DNA of 64,000 nt from Cedecea selenatireducens (GCF_042138895.1 NZ_JBHIKW010000002.1:477808-541807), one strand, 5' to 3'; shown: positions 42,602 to 52,603, counted from the stretch's first letter. The notes: a model not told the origin generated them from the letters alone. A program made the numbers and translations.

Positions 42602-42690
42602 CGTGGCTCCCTTTCGGGAGCCAATCTTTAAAGGCGGGAATATTCTATACACAACGACAGGGGATGTCGTTAGTTTGTGGGATTAATTGT

Positions 42691-43665
42691 TTAATGAATG
42701 CCGCCAATGCGGTTCAAACGAACACCCGTTGGCCATTCACCTTCTTGTTTCTCGAAACTCATCCAGATCGCTGTCGCTTTACCGACCAGATTTTGCTCCG
42801 GAACAAAGCCCCAATAGCGGCTATCTGCGCTATTGTCGCGGTTATCACCCATCATGAAATAATGACCCGGTGGAACAATCCACGTGGCCAAAGGCAGACC
42901 GGACTGCTGGTAGTACATGCCTACCTGATCCTGGGCAATTGGCACCGTCAGGATGTTATGCGTGACTTCGCCGAGCGTCTCTTTACGTTCGCTCAGACGA
43001 ACGCCGTCATCACGGGTCTGGTCTTTCGGCATCTGGAAGAAACCGGAGGTCGCTTCGCTGCCGTTGCGGCGGGCAAATGTCTGCACAAAATCACTGGCTT
43101 CCACGTTGGAATAGGTGATTGGCAGCGCATTGTCACAGGCCTGGCCGGAACTGCAGTTTGGCTGAACGGTGACTTCTTTCGACTGCGGATCGTAGCTTAC
43201 GCGGTCGCCCGGCAGCCCTACAACGCGCTTAATATAATCCAGGCGTGGATCCTCAGGATATTTAAATACCGCAATATCGCCGCGTTTAGGGTGCCCGGTT
43301 GCAATTAAGGTCTTCTGATAAATCGGATCTTTAATTCCGTAGGCAAACTTCTCTACCAGAATAAAATCGCCGATTAACAGCGTCGGCATCATCGAACCAG
43401 AAGGGATCTGGAAGGGTTCATAAATAAATGAACGCACCACCAGCACGATCGCCAGCACCGGGAACACGGACGCGCCCGTTTCCAGCCAGCCCGGTTTCGG
43501 GCCCACTTTTTTGAGCGTTTTTTTGTCCAGTGCATCACCGGTGGCAGCCTGCGCTGCCGCCTGTTTTTCACGACGCTTAGGTGCAAAGATAAACCTATCC
43601 AGACACCATAAAATGCCCGTCACCAACGTGGCTACCACGAGGATCAAAGCAAACATATTCGCCAT
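42691..43665 (-). CDS. lepB: Signal peptidase I
   Basis: 324 residues, E. coli length. Two N-terminal membrane segments, then the catalytic serine in IPSGSMMPTL near residue 91 and the lysine in DYIKRVVGLPGD near residue 147. It removes signal peptides from exported proteins on the outer side of the inner membrane. It lies 14 bp after lepA and is cotranscribed with it. Confidence 0.98.
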   Translation of the reverse strand: MANMFALILVVATLVTGILWCLDRFIFAPKRREKQAAAQAATGDALDKKTLKKVGPKPGWLETGASVFPVLAIVLVVRSFIYEPFQIPSGSMMPTLLIGDFILVEKFAYGIKDPIYQKTLIATGHPKRGDIAVFKYPEDPRLDYIKRVVGLPGDRVSYDPQSKEVTVQPNCSSGQACDNALPITYSNVEASDFVQTFARRNGSEATSGFFQMPKDQTRDDGVRLSERKETLGEVTHNILTVPIAQDQVGMYYQQSGLPLATWIVPPGHYFMMGDNRDNSADSRYWGFVPEQNLVGKATAIWMSFEKQEGEWPTGVRLNRIGGIH

Positions 43666-43679
43666 GCCAACTCCTTAGA

Positions 43680-45479
43680 TTATTTGCCGTCTTTGCCGAC
43701 ATGCAGAATGGCGAGGAACGCTTCCTGAGGCAGCTCGACGTTACCGACCTGCTTCATACGCTTCTTACCGTCTTTCTGTTTCTGCAACAGCTTTTTCTTA
43801 CGGCTCACGTCACCGCCGTAGCATTTTGCCAGTACGTTTTTACGCAGCTGTTTCACCGTTGAACGCGCGATGATGTGGTTGCCAATGGCCGCCTGAATCG
43901 CGATATCAAACTGCTGGCGAGGGATAAGCTCTCTCATCTTCTCAACCAACTCACGCCCGCGATACGGCGCGTTATCGTTGTGTGTGATAAGCGCCAGCGC
44001 ATCAACGCGATCGCCATTGATCAGTACATCAACGCGCACCATGTTGGAAGCCTGGAAACGTTTGAAATTGTAATCCAGCGACGCATAGCCGCGGGAGGTA
44101 GACTTCAGACGGTCAAAGAAGTCGAGCACCACTTCTGCCATTGGGATTTCATAGGTCAGCGCAACCTGGTTGCCGTGATACACCATGTTGGTCTGCACGC
44201 CGCGTTTTTCGATACACAGCGTAATCACGTTCCCGAGGAACTCCTGCGGCAGCAGCATGTGACATTCAGCGATTGGCTCACGCAGCTCTTCAATGTTGTT
44301 TAACGGCGGCAGCTTGGACGGGCTGTCGACATAGATAACCTCTTTGCTGGTGGTCTGCACTTCGTAAACTACGGTCGGCGCGGTGGTGATCAGATCGAGA
44401 TCGTATTCACGCTCCAGGCGCTCCTGAATGATCTCCATGTGCAGCAGGCCCAGGAAGCCACAGCGGAAGCCGAAGCCCAGCGCCGTTGAGCTTTCTGGCT
44501 CGTAGAACAGGGAGGCGTCGTTCAGGCTAAGCTTGCCGAGCGCATCACGGAAGTTTTCGTAGTCGTCGGAGCTAACCGGGAACAGGCCAGCATAAACCTG
44601 CGGCTTCACTTTTTTAAAGCCTGGCAGCGCTTTATCCGCCGGATTACGGGACAGGGTCAGGGTATCGCCCACCGGCGCGCCCATGATGTCTTTAATTGCG
44701 CAGACCAGCCAGCCTACTTCCCCGCACTTCAGCTCGGTACGGTCAATTTGCTTCGGCGTGAAGATGCCAAGGCGGTCGGCGTTGTACACCTGCCCGGTAC
44801 TCATGACTTTGACTTTGTCGCCCTTACGCAGGGTGCCGTTTTTCACGCGGATCAGGGAAACAACGCCCAGATAGTTATCGAACCAGGAGTCGATAATCAG
44901 CGCCTGCAGCGGCGCATCCGGGTCACCTTCCGGTGGCGGGATATCACGCACCAGGCGTTCTAATACGTCCGGTACGCCAACGCCGGTTTTCGCGGAGCAG
45001 CGCACGGCATCGGTGGCGTCGATGCCCACGATGTCTTCAATTTCTTCGGCCACGCGTTCTGGATCGGCTGCCGGCAGGTCAATTTTGTTCAGAACTGGAA
45101 CCACTTCCAGATCCATTTCCATCGCGGTGTAGCAGTTGGCCAGGGTTTGAGCTTCAACACCCTGCCCGGCATCAACCACCAGCAGCGCGCCTTCACAGGC
45201 CGCCAGCGAGCGGGAAACTTCATAAGAGAAGTCAACGTGCCCCGGGGTATCGATGAAGTTGAGCTGGTAAGTTTCACCGTCACTGGCTTTATAGTCGAGG
45301 GTGACGCTCTGCGCTTTGATGGTGATACCACGTTCGCGTTCCAGATCCATGGAGTCGAGGACCTGCGCGGCCATTTCACGGTCGGACAGGCCGCCGCAAA
45401 TCTGGATGATACGGTCAGACAGCGTCGATTTACCGTGGTCGATGTGGGCAATAATAGAAAAGTTACGTATATTCTTCAT
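43680..45479 (-). CDS. lepA: Elongation factor 4 (LepA)
   Basis: 599 residues, E. coli length. Translation GTPase motifs AHIDHGKSTL, DTPGHVDFSYEV and NKIDLP, with the EF-G-like domains and the special LepA C-terminal domain ending LHVGKDGK. It acts on ribosomes in initiation or back-translocation. It opens the lepA-lepB operon and lies 194 bp after rseC. Confidence 0.98.
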   Translation of the reverse strand: MKNIRNFSIIAHIDHGKSTLSDRIIQICGGLSDREMAAQVLDSMDLERERGITIKAQSVTLDYKASDGETYQLNFIDTPGHVDFSYEVSRSLAACEGALLVVDAGQGVEAQTLANCYTAMEMDLEVVPVLNKIDLPAADPERVAEEIEDIVGIDATDAVRCSAKTGVGVPDVLERLVRDIPPPEGDPDAPLQALIIDSWFDNYLGVVSLIRVKNGTLRKGDKVKVMSTGQVYNADRLGIFTPKQIDRTELKCGEVGWLVCAIKDIMGAPVGDTLTLSRNPADKALPGFKKVKPQVYAGLFPVSSDDYENFRDALGKLSLNDASLFYEPESSTALGFGFRCGFLGLLHMEIIQERLEREYDLDLITTAPTVVYEVQTTSKEVIYVDSPSKLPPLNNIEELREPIAECHMLLPQEFLGNVITLCIEKRGVQTNMVYHGNQVALTYEIPMAEVVLDFFDRLKSTSRGYASLDYNFKRFQASNMVRVDVLINGDRVDALALITHNDNAPYRGRELVEKMRELIPRQQFDIAIQAAIGNHIIARSTVKQLRKNVLAKCYGGDVSRKKKLLQKQKDGKKRMKQVGNVELPQEAFLAILHVGKDGK

Positions 45480-45673
45480 AGTTAGAGGTTTTATGCCTTA
45501 CAAATGGCCTGTGAGCTCGGCGCTTCGCGCTGTACGGAGCAGGATGTCAGTGACTGTCTTCTGCCTGAAACGCCGCATTCTACACTACAACCAGAAAGTG
45601 AGGAAACTGCTCATCCTGCAAGCTTCGGTAAGCCATACGCAGGATGTGCAAAGAGAGGTCAGTCGAAGGGAAT

Positions 45674-46156
45674 TTACTGATTTTCAGCCGGGGGCGAAGC
45701 GGTGTCGACGCGCAGGGCATCCGGGCCAAGCGCAACGCTAAGAATCACCGGTTGCCAGCTCTCACGACGGCTGAAATGTTGGGAAAAACCGCGCGCGAGC
45801 AGAAAGCCGCCAACACCGCCGAGCAAAGCACCGCACATCGCAGCCAGGTTAGTCCCAAACAGAGTCTGGAACAGGCCGGAACACAGAAATAGCCCGACCA
45901 GCGGCGACATATAAACCAGAAGAGCCGAACCTAACAGGCTACCTTCCGCAATGCCCAGCTCCACTTTTTGCCCCGCCACCAGCGGCTGTTCGCTTGGAAC
46001 AGTCAAAAGATGGCTGGTCTGCGGCCCCAGCTTATTCAATACGCGAGTGCCGCATCCCGAGCGAGAAGCGCAGCTGTTACAAGAGGCTTTCACATCACAG
46101 TGCAGTAACGCTTCACCGTTTTGCCATGAGACGACCGTCGCCCACTCTTTGATCAT
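45674..46156 (-). CDS. rseC: RseC, SoxR-reducing complex/sigma-E regulator
   Basis: 160 residues. Cysteine cluster CNSCASRSGCGTRVL near residue 27 and two hydrophobic segments (about 78-98, 104-124). RseC is an inner-membrane protein; it takes part in reduction of SoxR and lies at the end of the rpoE operon. The ATG overlaps the rseB stop as ATGA. Confidence 0.95.
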   Translation of the reverse strand: MIKEWATVVSWQNGEALLHCDVKASCNSCASRSGCGTRVLNKLGPQTSHLLTVPSEQPLVAGQKVELGIAEGSLLGSALLVYMSPLVGLFLCSGLFQTLFGTNLAAMCGALLGGVGGFLLARGFSQHFSRRESWQPVILSVALGPDALRVDTASPPAENQ

Positions 46157-47118
46157 TGCGCAGCTCCGTTGAACTTGACGCTATCGCCAATGCGCTTTGC
46201 CGTTTGCGGAGGTAGTTCGCCGACAACCGTGATTTCGGTTTTATCGCGAATTTCCGTGCTCACGGTACGGCGGCCGGTGCGTACCAGCTGCTCGCCGTTG
46301 GTGCCCTGCGACGGCGCCTGGCTAATATTCACCGAGAAGCTGAACAGGCCGTCAGAATAGAGGCGAGATTCAATAGGCACGCCGACGGTTGGCAGAGGCC
46401 TGCGGCTGCTCGAAACCTCGTTAAACCCTTGCGGCAGCCATGAAGGCGCCCAAGAGAACTTCGCTTTTTCCGCTCCCGGCACGGACAGCAGCGGCGGTAA
46501 TGTCGCCTTCGCTAAATTCTGCATCAGGCCGCTCGCCTGATCGCCCACGGAAAAAGAGACAACCCGGAACTGTTCAAGGGTTTCGCCGTCGCGATCCAGT
46601 AAATCAACGCGCAGCGGCAGCTTGGTTTCGGTATCGATCCAGACAATATAGTTGTAGCGCGTACCATCGCGGGCCACGACGCGAATCACTTCGCATAGCC
46701 TGTCGGCAATACGCGTCCGCCCGACGGAAATAAAGTCGTAGTACGGCGTCAGGCGCTTGAAGTCGGTATAAACGATGGAGGGCAGAGAATCGACAATGTA
46801 ATCCCCGGTGAGCGTAAATGGCTCAAGCCCAGGTTCAAAGTAGCTGATTTCGTTGCCGCGCTGCACGACCTCACGACGCGGGCCGTCCATTTGCAGGAAT
46901 TGAGCAAGCGGGCGATTATCAAGACGTGCGTGGCGATAACTAAGAGACTCAATCCCTTGCTTGCTGATATTGATAAACGCCAGCTCATAGTTGAGTGACT
47001 GACTCGCCTGGTTCATCTGCTGCAACAACGCCCCGGACGAAACAGTGTCCGCCGAGGCGTTGGAGGTGAACAACAGGCCGCCTGCCACGAGAGACAGGGC
47101 ACACCAAAGTTGCTTCAT
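46153..47118 (-). CDS. rseB: Sigma-E regulatory protein RseB
   Basis: 321 residues with a signal peptide (LWCALSLVAGGLLFTSNASA) and a periplasmic two-domain body beginning with lipid-binding-type strands. RseB binds the periplasmic part of RseA and shields it from DegS until lipopolysaccharide intermediates displace it. The ATG overlaps the rseA stop (TAATG). Confidence 0.96.
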   Translation of the reverse strand: MKQLWCALSLVAGGLLFTSNASADTVSSGALLQQMNQASQSLNYELAFINISKQGIESLSYRHARLDNRPLAQFLQMDGPRREVVQRGNEISYFEPGLEPFTLTGDYIVDSLPSIVYTDFKRLTPYYDFISVGRTRIADRLCEVIRVVARDGTRYNYIVWIDTETKLPLRVDLLDRDGETLEQFRVVSFSVGDQASGLMQNLAKATLPPLLSVPGAEKAKFSWAPSWLPQGFNEVSSSRRPLPTVGVPIESRLYSDGLFSFSVNISQAPSQGTNGEQLVRTGRRTVSTEIRDKTEITVVGELPPQTAKRIGDSVKFNGAAQ

Positions 47119-47765
47119 TACTGCGATTGCGTTCCTAAAGTTTGGTTTCCTGGCACCTGCACAGCGGCCTGCTGGGTTTGCGCCTGTTCAAACTGGAGCT
47201 GCTCGGAGTGTAAACGACGCTGCAATTCATAATCCTGCAGCATAGCGTTAATACGACGACGCTGTTCCTGTACTTGCTGACTGCTGTTGCTCGCCGTGGT
47301 CTCAGACGGCACGCCCAGGCTTACCGGACTGGCTTTGCCCATCATCGGCAAGGTGTTAAACACCGGCGTTTCCGGCTGAGCTGAGCTGTCAGATTGACCA
47401 TTATAGTGCTGCACGCCCACAATAACCGCAAGCGATACGCACGCGGCAACGCCCATCTGCGTCAGCTGGCTTGCCCACGGACGCACCTTATGCCAGAACG
47501 GCATTTTCTGCCATTGCTGAGGCTGCGGCTGTGATTCAGTAATGAGCGGCGCGACGTTACGCACTGGTTCATTCGCGATAGCCGCCATCACGTTGGCAGA
47601 AATATCGAAATGAAGCACTTCGCTGGTATCTCCGCGCATCGTGTCGCGGATCAGATGGTAACTCTGCCAACTTTGCTGCAGTTCGCTGTCGTTAGACAAA
47701 CGGTTGAGCAGCTCGCTATCGAGAGATTCGCCATCCATTAAAGCGGAAAGTTGTTCTTTCTGCAT
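47118..47765 (-). CDS. rseA: Anti-sigma-E factor RseA
   Basis: 215 residues from the ATG at 47765 (E. coli 216). The cytoplasmic N-terminal domain MQKEQLSALMDGESLDSEL binds sigma-E; a membrane segment at about 100-118 (MGVAACVSLAVIVGVQHY) is cut by DegS and RseP; the periplasmic tail binds RseB. The longer frame has no homology. It lies 31 bp after rpoE. Confidence 0.96.
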   Translation of the reverse strand: MQKEQLSALMDGESLDSELLNRLSNDSELQQSWQSYHLIRDTMRGDTSEVLHFDISANVMAAIANEPVRNVAPLITESQPQPQQWQKMPFWHKVRPWASQLTQMGVAACVSLAVIVGVQHYNGQSDSSAQPETPVFNTLPMMGKASPVSLGVPSETTASNSSQQVQEQRRRINAMLQDYELQRRLHSEQLQFEQAQTQQAAVQVPGNQTLGTQSQ

Positions 47766-47796
47766 GCCTAAATACCCTTCCAGTAATCCGCTATCG

Positions 47797-48372
47797 TCAA
47801 CGCCTGATAAGCGGTTGAACTTTATTATCAATAGCTTCCCTTGCGCGGAAAATACGAGAACGCACAGTACCTACCGGGCAATCCATAATGGCGGCTATCT
47901 CTTCATAGCTCAGGCCATCCAACTCCCGCAACGTGATTGCCATGCGTAAATCTTCCGGGAGCGACTCAATAGTACGGAAAACTATCTGTCTCAGTTCCTC
48001 AGACAACATTAAGTTCTCAGGGTTCGAAATTTCTTTCAATGCGCTGCCACTTTCGTAGTTTTCCGCATCGATAGCGTCCACATCACTTGAAGGTGGACGG
48101 CGCCCCTGAGCAACCAGATAATTTTTTGCCGTGTTGACCGCAATGCGATACAGCCACGTATAAAAGGCACTATCGCCACGGAATGAATCCAGTGCGCGAT
48201 ACGCTTTGATAAAAGATTCCTGCACCACGTCGGGAACATCACCCGAAGGTACATAACGGGAAACCAGGCTCGCAACCTTATGCTGGTAGCGCACCACCAG
48301 TAGGTTAAATGATTTCTGATCTCCCTTTTGGACCCGTTCGACGAGGACCTGATCCGTTAACTGCTCGCTCAT
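47797..48372 (-). CDS. rpoE: RNA polymerase sigma-E factor
   Basis: 191 residues. Region 2 (FNLLVVRYQHKVASLVSRYV, PDVVQESFIKAYRALDSF) and region 4 (LDGLSYEEIAAIMDCPVGTV) of an ECF sigma factor. It directs the envelope-stress regulon. The longer frame upstream is rejected because ATG at 48372 aligns with E. coli RpoE. Its ATG overlaps the stop of an upstream small frame, rseD. Confidence 0.98.
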   Translation of the reverse strand: MSEQLTDQVLVERVQKGDQKSFNLLVVRYQHKVASLVSRYVPSGDVPDVVQESFIKAYRALDSFRGDSAFYTWLYRIAVNTAKNYLVAQGRRPPSSDVDAIDAENYESGSALKEISNPENLMLSEELRQIVFRTIESLPEDLRMAITLRELDGLSYEEIAAIMDCPVGTVRSRIFRAREAIDNKVQPLIRR

Positions 48373-48530
48373 CCGAGGTAATGTCTCCCCAAACCCAATT
48401 TCCACGCGTAATCGAAATGCCACTCGAACCCTGCATTTTTGAGCAAGCTTTGAGTTGGAGTGCCCGAGGCCAGCAAAGTTCCGTTACGCCTTTGTTTTTC
48501 TGTCATGTTTAGCGGATTGCATCTTTTCAT
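48369..48530 (-). CDS. rseD: RseD, rpoE leader peptide
   Basis: 53 residues if read from the ATG at 48530 (MKRCNPLNMTEKQRRNGTLL), in the frame before rpoE; its TGA overlaps the rpoE ATG as ATGA. E. coli has a leader peptide RseD of similar size and overlap that couples translation to rpoE and is reached by CsrA. Just upstream lies GGAACTT (48532-48538), the sigma-E -35 consensus, but the -10 is poor. The exact start is uncertain. Confidence 0.6.
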   Translation of the reverse strand: MKRCNPLNMTEKQRRNGTLLASGTPTQSLLKNAGFEWHFDYAWKLGLGRHYLG

Positions 48531-48785
48531 TATAAGTTCCGCTTCGCAAAACGGTAACGCCGATTCTTCTGAATCAATGCTTAAAAAGTTAGCGAGCAGA
48601 GTATCGCATGAATCAAGGTATTTCATCATTTAATCTGCCGTTTACCGCACCTATGGGGGATTTATTTATAGAATTTGACTCATCTCTCCCCGAGAGATTC
48701 ATCGGCTGCTTTGTTTAGTTAACACAACGCTCAAACAAAAAAAGAGTGTTCATGCTCCCACCCGGTGCTATGCTGCGGCCATTCC

Positions 48786-48803
48786 TGTTTAGTAAATTAA
48801 ACA
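48786..48803 (+). promoter_or_regulatory. NadR operator of nadB
   Basis: TGTTTAGTAAATTAAACA: the exact NadR pattern TGTTTA-N6-TAAACA, two bases before the nadB start codon. NadR represses nadB when NAD is plentiful. Confidence 0.9.
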
Positions 48804-48805
48804 TC

Positions 48806-50422
48806 ATGAACTCAAATAGCGATCTGGTCTGTGACGTATTAATCGTCGGTAGCGGCGCTGCCGGCCTCTCTCTCGCGCTACGTCTGGCTGAAACCAGCAA
48901 CGTCATCGTGTTAAGTAAAGGTCCAATCAGCGAAGGTTCTACCTTTTACGCTCAAGGGGGGATCGCCGCCGTTTTCGATGAAACCGACAGCATTGCTTCC
49001 CACATCGACGATACGCTGATTGCCGGAGCCGGAATCTGTGAGCGCGATGCGGTAGAGTTTGTCGCCAGCAATGCGAAGCACTGCGTTCAGTGGCTGATTG
49101 ACCAGGGCGTCATGTTCGATACCCACACCCTGGCCAATGGTGAAGAGAGCTACCATTTGACGCGGGAAGGCGGCCATAGCCATCGCCGTATTCTTCATGC
49201 AGCCGATGCAACCGGCAAAGAAGTTGAGACCACGCTGGTCAGCAAAGCCCTTAATCACCCAAACATTCGGGTCATCGAGCGCAGCAACGCCGTCGATTTA
49301 ATTATCTCTGACAAGATTGGCCTGCCGGGCACACGCCGTGTGGTCGGAGCCTGGGTCTGGAACCGGAATCTTGAAAAGGTCGAAACCTGCCGGGCGAAGG
49401 CAGTAGTTTTGGCCACCGGCGGCGCCTCGAAGGTTTATCAATACACCACCAACCCGGATATAGCCTCTGGTGACGGTATTGCTATGGCATGGCGTGCGGG
49501 CTGCCGCGTTGCCAACCTTGAATTTAACCAGTTTCACCCGACTGCGCTGTTCCATCCCCAGGCCAGAAACTTCCTGCTTACGGAAGCGTTACGTGGGGAA
49601 GGCGCATACCTGAAGCGCCCTGATGGCTCACGATTCATGCCGGAATTTGATGAGCGCGCAGAGCTTGCCCCCCGAGATATCGTCGCCAGAGCTATCGATC
49701 ACGAAATGAAACGCCTGGGTGCAGACTGCATGTACCTCGATATCAGCCATAAGCCAGAAGCGTTTGTTCGCCAGCACTTCCCTACTATTTATGAAAAACT
49801 GCTTGGGTTGGGCATCGATTTAACCAAAGACTCAGTTCCCATCGTACCTGCCGCACATTATACCTGCGGTGGCGTGATGGTTGATGAGCATGGGCGTACC
49901 GACGTTGACGGGCTGTATGCTATCGGCGAAGTAACCTATACCGGGCTGCACGGCGCAAACCGAATGGCGTCAAATTCACTGCTTGAATGCCTGGTCTATG
50001 GCTGGTCCGCCGCAGAAGATATTCTCAAGCGCTTGCCGTATGTCCGTGAAAGCAAAAACCTTCCCGCCTGGGACGACAGCCGCGTAGACAACCCTGATGA
50101 ACAGGTCGTCATCCAGCACAACTGGCATGAGCTGCGGCTATTTATGTGGGATTACGTCGGCATCGTGCGTACCACCCGTCGCCTCGAGCGAGCGCTGCGG
50201 AGGATTACTATGCTGCAGCAGGAGATTGATGAGTACTATGCCAACTTTCGGGTTTCAAACAACCTTCTCGAGCTAAGAAACCTGGTGCAGGTTGCCGAAC
50301 TTATCGTGCGCTGCGCCATGCAGCGTAAAGAGAGCCGTGGCCTGCACTACACGCTTGATTATCCGGAACAGCTGGCTGAATCCGGCCCAAGCGTACTCTC
50401 GCCGCTTTACATAAACAGATAG
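48806..50422 (+). CDS. nadB: L-aspartate oxidase
   Basis: 538 residues (E. coli 540). FAD-binding VLIVGSGAAGLSLALRLA at the N-terminus, HSHRRILHAADATG and NFLLTEALRGEGA in the flavoprotein core, and GEVTYTGLHGANRMASNSL. It oxidises aspartate to iminoaspartate for NAD synthesis. The start is placed at ATG 48806 by homology; longer frames enter the promoter. It is divergent from rpoE and its end overlaps trmN by 16 bases. Confidence 0.97.
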   Translation: MNSNSDLVCDVLIVGSGAAGLSLALRLAETSNVIVLSKGPISEGSTFYAQGGIAAVFDETDSIASHIDDTLIAGAGICERDAVEFVASNAKHCVQWLIDQGVMFDTHTLANGEESYHLTREGGHSHRRILHAADATGKEVETTLVSKALNHPNIRVIERSNAVDLIISDKIGLPGTRRVVGAWVWNRNLEKVETCRAKAVVLATGGASKVYQYTTNPDIASGDGIAMAWRAGCRVANLEFNQFHPTALFHPQARNFLLTEALRGEGAYLKRPDGSRFMPEFDERAELAPRDIVARAIDHEMKRLGADCMYLDISHKPEAFVRQHFPTIYEKLLGLGIDLTKDSVPIVPAAHYTCGGVMVDEHGRTDVDGLYAIGEVTYTGLHGANRMASNSLLECLVYGWSAAEDILKRLPYVRESKNLPAWDDSRVDNPDEQVVIQHNWHELRLFMWDYVGIVRTTRRLERALRRITMLQQEIDEYYANFRVSNNLLELRNLVQVAELIVRCAMQRKESRGLHYTLDYPEQLAESGPSVLSPLYINR

Positions 50423-51144
50423 AAATCCTGGGTCAGACTACAATAGCCTTCAGAGTAGGCCTGGTCTGGCCCTCGAATCACCAGGCGGTCGTTGTAGTAT
50501 TCTCCGCCCGTTGGGGAAAGTGCGAGCATTACCCGATGCGGCAGGCGGGTTTCATTGTCGGCCACGTCGGTGCGATAGCGTACATGCCAGCCCTGTGATT
50601 TCGCCAGCTCGCTGAACGCCGTACCTGCGGTTTCCGGCATAATCACACAGAAAAAACCATCCTCGGTGATCAACTGTTCAGCGCTGCTGAGGAGTGCCTG
50701 ATGATCCAGGGTCGTCGTGTAGCGAGCCTGGGCGCGTTCCGCAGACGCACAGTTGCTGCCCTGCTCAAAGAAGGGTGGGTTGCTGACTATCAGCGAGTAG
50801 CGCTGGGTTGCCTGCTGCGCCCATTCACGAATATCGGCACAGTGCACGTTAATACGCGAAGCCCAGCGGCAGCCTTTCGCGTTTTCTGCCGCCTGCCCGG
50901 CGGCCACCGGATCCAGTTCAACGGCTTCAATCGTGACGTCATCGGCGGTTCTTTGGGCCAGCATCAGCGCCAGCAATCCGCTGCCAGTGCCAATATCCAG
51001 AACGCTTTTCACGTTCACCACCGGCACCCACGCGCCAAGTAGCGTCCCATCGGTCCCCACTTTCATCGCGCAGCGATCGTGTGCCACAAAGAACTGTTTG
51101 AAAGTGAAACCATCCCGACGTAATACCGCTTTTTGATCCGACAT
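50407..51144 (-). CDS. trmN: tRNA1(Val) (adenine-37-N6)-methyltransferase
   Basis: 245 residues as in E. coli TrmN (YfiC). SAM-binding VLDIGTGSGLLALMLAQR and the N6-adenine motif NPPF near residue 121. It methylates A37 in tRNA1(Val). The start MSDQKAVLRRDGF is chosen over a longer frame. The 3' end overlaps nadB on the opposite strand by 16 bases; srmB is divergent. Confidence 0.95.
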   Translation of the reverse strand: MSDQKAVLRRDGFTFKQFFVAHDRCAMKVGTDGTLLGAWVPVVNVKSVLDIGTGSGLLALMLAQRTADDVTIEAVELDPVAAGQAAENAKGCRWASRINVHCADIREWAQQATQRYSLIVSNPPFFEQGSNCASAERAQARYTTTLDHQALLSSAEQLITEDGFFCVIMPETAGTAFSELAKSQGWHVRYRTDVADNETRLPHRVMLALSPTGGEYYNDRLVIRGPDQAYSEGYCSLTQDFYLFM

Positions 51145-51265
51145 CTTATCTACCTTGCAAAGAAACCGCCGTAGCATAAGTGAAACGAGCGACCACGGAA
51201 AGACACAAACAGATGAAGATCGCGGGCATAACGTCTATAATCGGCGTCCCAAATAGAGGTAGACC

Positions 51266-52603
51266 ATGACTGTAAGCACTTTTTCCGAACTCGAACTTGA
51301 TGAAAGCCTTTTGGACGCGCTCCAGGAGAAGGGCTTTACTCGCCCGACAGCAATCCAGGCTGCGGCCATTCCTCCTGCACTTGAAGGGCGCGATGTGCTG
51401 GGTTCAGCACCAACGGGTACCGGTAAAACCGCAGCTTACCTGCTGCCAGCGCTACAGCATCTGGTCGACTTCCCACGTAAAAAATCCGGCCCGCCGCGAA
51501 TTCTTATCGTGACGCCGACCCGTGAACTGGCGATGCAGGTTGCCGACCACGCGCGTGAGCTGGCAAAGCATACCCATCTGGATATTGCGACCATCACCGG
51601 CGGCGTGGCATATATGAACCACGCTGAGGTTTTCAGCGAGAACCAGGATATTGTGGTCGCCACCACCGGCCGACTGCTGCAATACATTAAGGAAGAGAAC
51701 TTCGACTGCCGCGCGGTTGAAACCCTGATCCTTGATGAAGCGGACCGCATGCTGGACATGGGTTTTGCTCAGGATATTGAAACCATCGCGGCAGAAACCC
51801 GCTGGCGCAAGCAAACCATGCTGTTCTCCGCAACCCTGGAAGGCAACGCGGTTAAAGACTTTGCTGAGCGCCTGCTGGAAGATCCGGTGGAGGTTTCCGC
51901 CACGCCTTCCACCCGTGAACGCAAGAAGATCCATCAGTGGTACTACCGCGCTGATGACGTTGAGCACAAAACAAAATTGTTGGTTCACTTGCTGAACCAG
52001 CCTGATACCACCCGCTCTATCGTCTTCGTACGTAAGCGCGATCGTGTGCATGAGCTGGTTGCCTGGCTGCGCGAAGCGGGCATCAACACCTGCTATCTCG
52101 AAGGCGAAATGGTGCAGGCCAAGCGTAACGAAGCCATCAAACGTCTGACCGACGGCCGCGTTAATGTCCTGGTTGCCACCGACGTCGCTGCCCGTGGGAT
52201 CGATATTCCTGACGTTAGCCACGTATTCAACTTTGACCTGCCACGTACCGCGGATATCTACCTGCACCGTATCGGCCGTACCGGTCGTGCTGGTATGAAA
52301 GGTACTGCGATTTCACTGGTTGAAGCACACGATCATCTGCTGCTGGGTAAAATTACCCGCTACATGAAAGAGCCGCTGAAGTCCCGCGTCTTCGATGAAC
52401 TGCGCCCAACCACGCGCGCGCCAAGCGAGAAGCTGACCGGTAAGCCATCGAAGAAAGTACTGGCCAAGCGCGAAGAGAAGAAGAAAGAGAAAGACAAAGA
52501 GAAGCCGCGCGTTAAAGTACGTCACCGTGACAAGAAAAACGTCGGCAAGCGCCGCAAGCCAAGTGCGGCTGCTGCGACAGAATCGACAAAAGTCGACGAA
52601 TAA
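51266..52603 (+). CDS. srmB: ATP-dependent RNA helicase SrmB
   Basis: 445 residues. DEAD-box motifs: Q motif near residue 27, APTGTGKTAA, LDEADRMLDMGF, FSAT, and the C-terminal ARGIDIPD and HRIGRTGRAG. The tail is very basic (KREEKKKEKDKEKPRVKVRH), as in SrmB. It helps 50S assembly at low temperature. A terminator follows. Confidence 0.97.
   Translation: MTVSTFSELELDESLLDALQEKGFTRPTAIQAAAIPPALEGRDVLGSAPTGTGKTAAYLLPALQHLVDFPRKKSGPPRILIVTPTRELAMQVADHARELAKHTHLDIATITGGVAYMNHAEVFSENQDIVVATTGRLLQYIKEENFDCRAVETLILDEADRMLDMGFAQDIETIAAETRWRKQTMLFSATLEGNAVKDFAERLLEDPVEVSATPSTRERKKIHQWYYRADDVEHKTKLLVHLLNQPDTTRSIVFVRKRDRVHELVAWLREAGINTCYLEGEMVQAKRNEAIKRLTDGRVNVLVATDVAARGIDIPDVSHVFNFDLPRTADIYLHRIGRTGRAGMKGTAISLVEAHDHLLLGKITRYMKEPLKSRVFDELRPTTRAPSEKLTGKPSKKVLAKREEKKKEKDKEKPRVKVRHRDKKNVGKRRKPSAAAATESTKVDE

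Noticed and set aside
45613..45647. Stem CATCCTGC/GCAGGATG between lepA and rseC as terminator
   Set aside because: The loop is long (19 bases) and no T run follows on either strand.
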